64,000 nucleotides of DNA, from NCBI GenBank assembly GCA_900317125.1, contig ONFR01000001.1, positions 186,001 through 250,000 of the forward strand. The letters run 5' to 3'. Shown one piece after another: positions 58,503-64,000 of this stretch. A program made the position numbers and the translations under genes. The notes beneath the pieces were generated by a model. That model made no database searches. It was not told where the DNA came from and saw nothing but the letters and a program-made list of their open reading frames with translations. The DNA comes from an uncultured Bacteroidales bacterium. GTDB taxonomy: Bacteria; Bacteroidota; Bacteroidia; Bacteroidales; P3. Numbering within the stretch: the first letter of the stretch is position 1; the number at the start of each line of letters is the position of its first letter.

Positions 58503-58578
58503 GGCAGGGGAGCGGGATTCGAACCCGTGGGGTATGGGTGAAAGCGGCCCATCGTCTACGCCTGCGGACAGCCCCTGC
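58503..58578 (-). tRNA. tRNA-like element in the prophage, probably degenerate
   Basis: On the minus strand the element has acceptor GCAGGGG/CCCCTGC, D-arm GTCCGCAGGCGTAGAC with the GG pair, anticodon stem ATGGG/CCCAT and T-arm CGGGTTCGAATCCCG. The anticodon loop is 9 nt (CCGCTTTCA) rather than 7, and the T-stem and acceptor junction have one odd base, so no anticodon can be called. It sits in the gap between the tail protein and the holin-like genes. Confidence 0.5.
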
Positions 58579-58733
58579 AGGGGAGTCCGGAGCCTCCCGG
58601 ATGCGGACTCGGGGAGAGTTGTTGTTAAGTTGCGGGTTGTTGAGGGCGGACGGAAACCATCCATTGACAACCTTGTTTCTGGCATTATTGCCATTGTGCC
58701 CTGCAGCGGCGCTGGCCGGTGCGGGGCGGGGGA

Positions 58734-60941
58734 TTAGAATTCGACGACATGTTCATGGTCGATGGCTTCGATGGTTCCGGTACGCTGAGGTCTGGGGCCA
58801 ACGTAGACCAAGCTTTTGTTCTGGTCTGACGAGCAGACGGTGATGCGGATGTAGTGGATATCTTCACCTGTTTCGAAGCAGAATGCGGCATAGGTACCGT
58901 TGTCCAGGCTCTGGGCATCAGCAGCCAAGACGGTGGCGATGGGTTCCGCACCATCTTCGTTGCTGGCATAGAAGTTGACAAACATGGGTTTGTTATTGTT
59001 GCTACCCTTGGTGAATGCGAGTCGGTATACCGAATCGGGCTGTACGGCAATGAGTCCGGACACGCTGAAATAGGAGTTGGATCCAATGGCTCCACTGTTA
59101 GTAATGATGCTCCTTTGTGTGTATCCGCCCGTGCCTGGAAGCAGATTACTTTTCGAAATGGCTTGCACACGGCACAGTACATCATTGCCGAAGGATCCCC
59201 GGGCAAAGGCTGTTATATAAGTGTTGTAGGCACTGCCTTTGAAACATAGAATCCCTCGGTTCTGTTGGGTCTGAGGCACAAAGTACACGTCTTTCGACGC
59301 GTTGGCGGTTCCGTCGAACGCTTCGCGCATAATGCGCAGCGAGTTGATATTGCCGCTTGTGACTATCTCTACATAAGAACTGCTCAAGTCGTTGAAGTAT
59401 TCCACCTTTGTGATATCAAGATAGAGTAGTTCGAAGTTGGTAGGAAGGCTTTCTGCCCCGGTTTGGATGTTGTAGGCTGTGGCGCGGTACAGTCCCGCGT
59501 CTTCCTTTGAGGAGAATCTGCCGGTGAGATCCACATCCACCCAGTCTTCTCGGCCGCTTGTGTCGGGGTCGTCGTCGCTGCTATTCGGATAGACGCTGGG
59601 TCCGATGGGCAGAGTGTCGACGAGATGGTAGTTTTCGTCTTCGCCTCTCTTGTATAAGCGCATGCCTGTCCAGCGTCCATTGTCGCGACGCACGTTGACA
59701 AAGACTTTCCCGCCCACACGGAAGGAGGCTTTGTCTCCTTCGAAGGTGCAGATGTCCTCGTTGTAGGATATGGGGGTGATGTCGGCGTCCAGAGAAGAGG
59801 GGAGGAAAGGGGTGTTTTCAACGGGTAGATTGTTGTCAAAGGTCAGCGTATTTGATGCCTTAGGGCGGTATACGCTCATTCCGATGCTTGTCATGTATTG
59901 GAAACAATGCTCAGGCGTTCTCAGCACGAGTTTGGCGGCATCGGTGAATGACCCGTTCTCGGCTATCAGCAACCATCGTGTCGCACCGTTCGAGTCTTTG
60001 ATGACATCGAGCAGCAGATACACATGGGTGTTTTTGACGAAAAAGTCGTAGGGTTTCAGGTTCCGGCAGTCTTCAGCCGAGGACACGGTCACCTGTTCTG
60101 TGCCGAAGAGATTGTTCGAGCCGAACGATGCCTCGATATAGCATTTTGGGCTATTCATGGCAATGTTGGGCACGTCATGGCACACGGAGCCGAACCAGCG
60201 GGCATTGTGTGCGTGGATGTTTTCATTTGGGTACTCAATGCCGTAGCCGCTGATACCGCTTGTCGGCATCTCGGTGTAGGCAAGACTCCGCTTGTTCGCC
60301 ATGGCGGTCAGAAACGTGTAGTATGTTACATTCTGGCCTACGCGCTTTCCTTGCCATCCCACATTGGCATAGATGGGGCTCAGCCACAGTGCGCCTTTGC
60401 CGGTTCGTACGGAGTCGACACCGGCTTGGCTGCGGCGCATACGGAACATTAAACTGAAATACTGCATCAGTTTTTGCCGTGCGAGGTTGTGGAAAGAGAT
60501 TGCGCTCTGTTCCTTGGCGAAATAGTGTGTATCCATCCGGCAAAAGTCGGCAATGATGTTGTCGGCAGGAGAGATGTTGCCTTTGGGGGCGACGTCGTTT
60601 GTGTCAAGGCTGTTGCGCACTACGACGAGGCGACACGCCAGGCTCTTGTGCAGTCCAAGGCTGAAATTGCGTCCGGAGTTGTATCCGGGCACGGTGCTTA
60701 TTTTGTAGAACGAGCCTTCATTGTCGGCTTGGGCAAGCGTTCCGTCGGCGTAGTACAGCCATTGTTCCACTATTCTGTATTCAGGGTTCACCACCAGGGC
60801 GAACAGTGCGCCACCGTGGATCAATCCCGTTGTGACATAACGGCTGTCGGCGGTGACTGCACCGGTGACTCCACTTGGACGGCCTTGTTCAAGTGTAATA
60901 CCTGTCACTTGAGACTCTTGAATAAGTTGATTTCTGAACAT
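58734..60941 (-). CDS. Phage tail-associated protein, 735 residues
   Basis: The sequence has no signal peptide and is rich in beta strands with repeated Ser/Asn/Gly turns, like phage receptor-binding or tail-tip proteins. Recognisable pieces are few: an early TTGLIHGGALFALVVNPEYRIVEQWLYYADGT, and a C-terminal jelly-roll-like region (YFSVSGLIAVQPDSVYRLAF, MFVNFYASNEDGAEPIATV) resembling carbohydrate-binding modules. The ATG at 60941 follows the next tail-fibre gene by 12 nt. Specific function not assigned. Confidence 0.6.
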   Translation of the reverse strand: MFRNQLIQESQVTGITLEQGRPSGVTGAVTADSRYVTTGLIHGGALFALVVNPEYRIVEQWLYYADGTLAQADNEGSFYKISTVPGYNSGRNFSLGLHKSLACRLVVVRNSLDTNDVAPKGNISPADNIIADFCRMDTHYFAKEQSAISFHNLARQKLMQYFSLMFRMRRSQAGVDSVRTGKGALWLSPIYANVGWQGKRVGQNVTYYTFLTAMANKRSLAYTEMPTSGISGYGIEYPNENIHAHNARWFGSVCHDVPNIAMNSPKCYIEASFGSNNLFGTEQVTVSSAEDCRNLKPYDFFVKNTHVYLLLDVIKDSNGATRWLLIAENGSFTDAAKLVLRTPEHCFQYMTSIGMSVYRPKASNTLTFDNNLPVENTPFLPSSLDADITPISYNEDICTFEGDKASFRVGGKVFVNVRRDNGRWTGMRLYKRGEDENYHLVDTLPIGPSVYPNSSDDDPDTSGREDWVDVDLTGRFSSKEDAGLYRATAYNIQTGAESLPTNFELLYLDITKVEYFNDLSSSYVEIVTSGNINSLRIMREAFDGTANASKDVYFVPQTQQNRGILCFKGSAYNTYITAFARGSFGNDVLCRVQAISKSNLLPGTGGYTQRSIITNSGAIGSNSYFSVSGLIAVQPDSVYRLAFTKGSNNNKPMFVNFYASNEDGAEPIATVLAADAQSLDNGTYAAFCFETGEDIHYIRITVCSSDQNKSLVYVGPRPQRTGTIEAIDHEHVVEF

Positions 60942-60953
60942 GGCAACACTCTC

Positions 60954-61592
60954 CTATTCTGTTATCCTGCTAATGACCGCAATTCCGTTCTGGATGCTCA
61001 TCACGTAGCTTGCTTCAGGGGCGATGACAGGCTTGAGCGGGGCATATTTCACACCGTTTGGCAGGGACAGGCCTGACCAGTTGGCCGAAGTTGAGAAGAG
61101 GACCGTGGCTTCCATGGTTTGATTGTCCCCGAGGGTCGATATTGTGAGGGAGTTGAGGGGGGTGGGACAGGTGTGGATAGTGCCGCCGTCGAGGGAGTCG
61201 ATGACGACCGTGGCGCCCGAATGGCTTACGGGGGTGGGGGAGGAGCTGCCGCCGGAGACGGGGATGTCGCCGGAGCCCAGGATGGGTTGCCCGCCGACGG
61301 TTTTAAAGGTGGGTTTGTCGGTGAGGTCGTTGTAGCTGCCGCTGAAGGAGGAGCCGCTGCTTTGGTGTTTGGGCACGAGGTTGGTTTCGGCGGTGCCGCC
61401 TTGGTACCAGTATTCGACGATGTTGCTGCCGTCGATGATGCCTACGGTGAGGCCGATGGTGACGACGTCGTCGTCGGAGAGTGCAGTGTGGGCGGCGTGG
61501 ACGCTGGCGTAGGGGCCGTAGCGGAGGTCGACATTGGGCATTGAGCCTTTGTTGGTGGCGACGCCACCGTTATTGATAGAAAGGTTTCCCAT
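60954..61592 (-). CDS. Phage tail-fibre-like protein
   Basis: The 212 residues contain the tail-fibre hallmark SYNDLTDKPTFKTVGGQPILGSGDI, an N-terminal Ala/Asp-rich segment (YASVHAAHTALSDDDVVTIGLTVG) and a beta-rich end. The layout suggests a trimeric fibre or its attachment domain. It sits between the larger fibre protein (61605) and the 735-residue protein. Confidence 0.7.
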   Translation of the reverse strand: MGNLSINNGGVATNKGSMPNVDLRYGPYASVHAAHTALSDDDVVTIGLTVGIIDGSNIVEYWYQGGTAETNLVPKHQSSGSSFSGSYNDLTDKPTFKTVGGQPILGSGDIPVSGGSSSPTPVSHSGATVVIDSLDGGTIHTCPTPLNSLTISTLGDNQTMEATVLFSTSANWSGLSLPNGVKYAPLKPVIAPEASYVMSIQNGIAVISRITE

Positions 61593-61604
61593 TTTTCTTT
61601 GTTT

Positions 61605-62576
61605 TTAGAAGGTTATTGTCATTGAGTCTGAAGGGTCGTGATTGCTGGAGGCGAAGATGCCGAAGAGTTGGAATGTGGTGCCGTCGATGGTGACGGGGTC
61701 GTGCGGACAGGTGTTGTCCGACTCGATGTTCTGCACCTGCTCCGTTCCGCTGCTGGTAAGGACGATGCGCTGTGGTGCGGACTTGTAGAGGAGGAAGAAG
61801 ATGCGGTTCTGGCCGAACTGGCCGGTGTAGGAGGGGTTTTTGGCCGTGGTGTAGCCGGTGGCGAGGGCTTGGAGTTGCGCTGCCGTCAGTGCGGCGAAGT
61901 CGGATTTGGAGCCGGTGGTCCAGCCGATGAAGTAGTCCTTGGCCGTCGATTCTCCGCCGCCGCCGGCGGGCGTGAGGGTGAACTGCTGGCCGTTGATGGT
62001 TAGAGTGTTGCCGCTGAGACTGATTGTGGGCAGGCCTTCCAGCTTGCTCTTCAGATCGGTGGTGAAGTCGTTAGTTGAAAGTCCTTTGCCGGAGGCTTTG
62101 TCAACCTTGCTGTCCAGTGCGGTCTTGATGACTTTGTTCTGCACGGGGTTGGTGCTGGTGGATGAGAGGCTGCCGTCGGGAGTAATGTTGCCGCTGCCTT
62201 TAATGCTTTGGCCGTTGATGGTTTTGAAGGCTTGGTCGGCGGGCATCTTTTCATCCAGTGCGGCCTTGACGGCTTTATTCTGCACGGGGTTGGTGCTGGT
62301 GGATGAGAGGCTGCTGTCGATGGTGATGGAAACGCCACCGCCGCCACCGCTGCCGCCGCCTATGACAATCCAGTCCTCGGCGTTGCCGGGCATTTGGAGG
62401 GCGGTGATGCCGTGGGGACGCTGGAGTGCGAGCACGGTGCCAGGAGCGACACCGATGAGTCCATCGGGGAGGTCGCCGCTGTCGTATACGAATTTGCAGC
62501 CTTCGCGGTAGACGCGGCTGCGACGAGACTGGATTTCTTCCAGCATCTCGGACCATTTCTTAATTTTTCTTGCCAT
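61605..62576 (-). CDS. Phage tail-fibre protein with internal repeats
   Basis: The 323 residues carry two copies of SLSSTSTNPVQNK followed by a VxxALDxK helix (about residues 90-115 and 131-156), the collar-like repeat common in phage fibres, plus INGQSIKGSGNI. A Gly-rich hinge (GGGSGGGGG) follows the N-terminal domain. Host recognition or fibre assembly is the likely role. Confidence 0.7.
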   Translation of the reverse strand: MARKIKKWSEMLEEIQSRRSRVYREGCKFVYDSGDLPDGLIGVAPGTVLALQRPHGITALQMPGNAEDWIVIGGGSGGGGGVSITIDSSLSSTSTNPVQNKAVKAALDEKMPADQAFKTINGQSIKGSGNITPDGSLSSTSTNPVQNKVIKTALDSKVDKASGKGLSTNDFTTDLKSKLEGLPTISLSGNTLTINGQQFTLTPAGGGGESTAKDYFIGWTTGSKSDFAALTAAQLQALATGYTTAKNPSYTGQFGQNRIFFLLYKSAPQRIVLTSSGTEQVQNIESDNTCPHDPVTIDGTTFQLFGIFASSNHDPSDSMTITF

Positions 62577-62612
62577 ATTTTTGTTGTTTTTTTGTAATTA
62601 TTTAATAGATTG

Positions 62613-63110
62613 TCAGTTGATAAGCATAAGGCTGGTTACGGCCAAGGTTGCCACGGCGGCGACACCCAGCAGCAGGGGTGCTGCGTTGATTCTCTTGTAA
62701 AGTTCCCACTCTTTGTTGCGTCGGCTGACGAGTGCCTGGCTGACCTGGCCACCGGCGAGACGCCATTGTTTCCATTGTTGCTCCAGTTCCGGGCGTGGAG
62801 ATGGGTCGGCGGCGATGAGTGCGGCGACGGTGGATTTCCTGAACCGGGTGGTACCGATGTTGTAGCAGAGGGACACGGCAGCGTCGAACTGGTTCTGAGA
62901 CAGCGAGGGGTTTGCCTGGCTGACAGCCTGCTCGAAGACTGCGAGGTCGGCGGCCAGCAACTGCTCGGCCTGGTCGCGGGTGACAGTCTGACCGGCGCGG
63001 GCACCATGGTGTCCGTATCCGATGCTGTAGCCGTCCACGTCCCAGTAGGCTGTGGAGGAGAAGCCCTCGAGTTGCTTGATGAGCGCGATGCCGTTGGATG
63101 AGGTTTTCAT
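62613..63110 (-). CDS. GH24 lysozyme (endolysin) with C-terminal membrane helix
   Basis: The 165 residues carry the T4-lysozyme-type motif IKQLEGFSSTAYWDVDGYSIGYGHHG, with the catalytic Glu in LEGF and Asp/Thr-type partner residues in the following turn, then FDAAVSLCYNIGTTRFRKSTV. The last 22 residues (LLLGVAAVATLAVTSLMLI) form a hydrophobic helix with no charged residue. That is unusual for an endolysin and implies membrane tethering, possibly as part of the particle. ATG overlaps the previous stop (ATGA). Confidence 0.88.
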   Translation of the reverse strand: MKTSSNGIALIKQLEGFSSTAYWDVDGYSIGYGHHGARAGQTVTRDQAEQLLAADLAVFEQAVSQANPSLSQNQFDAAVSLCYNIGTTRFRKSTVAALIAADPSPRPELEQQWKQWRLAGGQVSQALVSRRNKEWELYKRINAAPLLLGVAAVATLAVTSLMLIN

Positions 63111-63253
63111 GAGAGGAAGCGTTTTGCCAGCAGTACGAGCAATGCCGTGACCAGGACACCGGTGCAGAGTGTCACCACACTGAGTGTGTCGACTTTGACG
63201 GTGACGGGGATGCCGTTGCTGTAGGTGTCTAAAAAATTGTTGAGAGCGTTCAT
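63107..63253 (-). CDS. Very small phage membrane protein
   Basis: The 48 residues are a polar N-terminus (MNALNNFLDTYSNG) and one membrane helix (VVTLCTGVLVTALLVLLAKRF). ATG at 63253 is chosen because it follows the preceding stop by 11 nt; a longer reading overlaps the upstream gene. Its stop overlaps the lysozyme start, so the two are coupled. Confidence 0.6.
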   Translation of the reverse strand: MNALNNFLDTYSNGIPVTVKVDTLSVVTLCTGVLVTALLVLLAKRFLS

Positions 63254-63264
63254 ATTGGTTTGTT

Positions 63265-63813
63265 TTAAACTGGACGATATTCGGATTGGTGTTCGTTGCT
63301 CCATTTTACCATGGTAGTCGCGTGTGCCACATATACCTGAACTCTCGATTGGCTGGCCAAGGGTACTTGAACCGGATTGATGTATTCTGTAAATGGGTGT
63401 TTAGCTCCGAAGTATTCTCCCGAGGCATTTCTTTTTGGCACAACACAAGCATTGCGCAACTTTTGCATTGCTGCTTCAGTATTGTCACCCCATTTGCCAT
63501 CGACGAAAATACCAGCTCCACACCATTTATTACACAGTTTCTGAAGTTGCTTGACGTTGGAACGAACTTCATCTATCCTATCGGAGGGATATATCCCACT
63601 TCCCCACTTCATAGGAGAAGAAGGCATAGAGGGCTGTTGGGAGGAACCACCTGTCGAGCCACCATCGTTGCTGGTATCTTTTTCTCCACCGGATGATCCA
63701 TCGTCTCCTCTTCGTTCCTTAATCTTGACGGCAATCCAGAACACGAGTATGGCGAGGATGTAGAGAGCTACGGTACCGCCAACAATTTTAAGTATTTTTT
63801 GTTTCTTGTCCAT
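63265..63813 (-). CDS. Membrane-anchored peptidoglycan-binding-like phage protein
   Basis: The 182 residues have an N-terminal membrane helix (IVGGTVALYILAILVFWIAVKI), a disordered Gly/Ser/Asp linker (GGSTGGSSQQPSMPSSP), then a segment resembling a PG_binding_1 domain (VKQLQKLCNKWCGAGIFVDGKWGDNTEAAMQKL). The C-terminal 50 residues are unrecognised. Its role in the phage is unknown; cell-wall contact is suggested by the domain. Confidence 0.7.
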   Translation of the reverse strand: MDKKQKILKIVGGTVALYILAILVFWIAVKIKERRGDDGSSGGEKDTSNDGGSTGGSSQQPSMPSSPMKWGSGIYPSDRIDEVRSNVKQLQKLCNKWCGAGIFVDGKWGDNTEAAMQKLRNACVVPKRNASGEYFGAKHPFTEYINPVQVPLASQSRVQVYVAHATTMVKWSNEHQSEYRPV

Positions 63814-63817
63814 GATT

Positions 63818-64000
63818 TCAAACGTTGGTTACTCCAATAGCAACGAGGCTGTCTTTAATCAAATTCTGATTAGTGTAGGACATGACTTTGTTGCTATCGG
63901 TGAGGTCACTCAGTTTTATTGTAAATGTTTTGCCAAATAGCCCTTTATGTGTTCTTGAGCCGAACTGGCCTTCCACTTGTCGATAGTTGGGTGCGTTTTT
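63818..64000 (-). CDS. C-terminal end of a phage protein, cut by the window
   Basis: The frame is open from base 64000 to a stop at 63818-63820, giving 60 residues (segments EGQFGSRTHKGLFGKTFTIKLSDL, SYTNQNLIKDSLVAIGVTNV). It lies 4 nt before the next gene, as part of the same operon. Too short to assign. Confidence 0.6.
   Translation of the reverse strand, partial: KNAPNYRQVEGQFGSRTHKGLFGKTFTIKLSDLTDSNKVMSYTNQNLIKDSLVAIGVTNV

Noticed and set aside
58503..58578. A functional tRNA with an assigned anticodon
   Set aside because: The anticodon loop has 9 nt and the T-stem/acceptor junction is irregular, so only a tRNA-like element is reported.

Overview
The window looks like a chromosomal segment of a Bacteroidales bacterium (Bacteroidota). 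The evidence is lineage-specific: a short 286-residue housekeeping sigma factor, promoters of the form TTTG-N19-TAnnTTTG (clearest before both tRNAs and a small peptide gene), a type IX secretion sorting domain, a fimbrillin-like lipoprotein, an HU-CCDC81/SPOR protein, a DUF4954 protein and weak Shine-Dalgarno sites. I cannot name a genus. Coding DNA is roughly 50-58% G+C; the prophage on the right is higher.

Layout. (1) 1-1170: a 5'-cut RhuM-like gene, then remnants of a winged-helix protein and possibly a methylase. (2) 1173-18851: mostly housekeeping genes: queG and an rRNA methyltransferase (both carrying in-frame palindromic repeat expansions), a YihY family gene, nadC, cinA, a DUF486 gene, a GH2 beta-mannosidase, a radical SAM gene, a ypfJ-like peptidase, an outer-membrane barrel, nnrD, tRNA-Asn, folD, ffh, the primary sigma factor and rsmG. 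(3) 18852-27200: an accessory stretch rich in repeats: an intergenic element, a META-domain lipoprotein, mntP, a palindromic tandem repeat, a small peptide plus a fimbrillin/FISUMP lipoprotein, and a 2-kb array of alternating inverted repeats that contains a DUF559 nuclease gene between the two arms of one unit. A decayed oxidoreductase and pspC follow. (4) 27204-35638: exported and envelope enzymes (M3 peptidase, thioredoxin-like protein, lipoprotein flavodoxin, DUF362, acetyltransferase, cyclophilin-like, DUF4954). (5) 35640-41136: a second copy of the intergenic element, an iron alcohol dehydrogenase, and two AAA_14/DUF4143 ATPases, each with its own set of repeats at the promoter. (6) 41175-54712: glmM, a T9SS-sorted fibronectin protein, deoxynucleoside kinase, kdsB, the HU/SPOR protein, trmB, yebC, rsmI, mgtC, lon and an OmpA-type protein related to PorE.

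(7) 54856-64000: tRNA-Pro(GGG) followed at once by a tyrosine recombinase and then a long leftward operon of phage type. In transcription order the operon encodes a tail protein (cut by the window), a membrane-anchored peptidoglycan-binding protein, a GH24 lysozyme with a C-terminal membrane helix, tail-fibre proteins, a 735-residue tail protein, two holin-like membrane proteins, an M23 peptidase, a small membrane protein, a BECR-type nuclease-like protein and a single-gene spanin candidate. This is the late end of a prophage that probably integrated at tRNA-Pro; the other attachment site lies outside the window.

The most unusual observation is the DUF559 gene inside the inverted-repeat array (23.99-26.01 kb). 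Each of the nine compact units has two arms that are inverted copies of each other around a short spacer, and the gene lies exactly where a tenth unit would have that spacer. This fits a parent element with many miniature derivatives. Next in interest are the palindromic elements inserted in frame in two RNA-modification genes and the repeat operators of the two DUF4143 ATPases. Everything here is read from sequence by eye; no database search was run.
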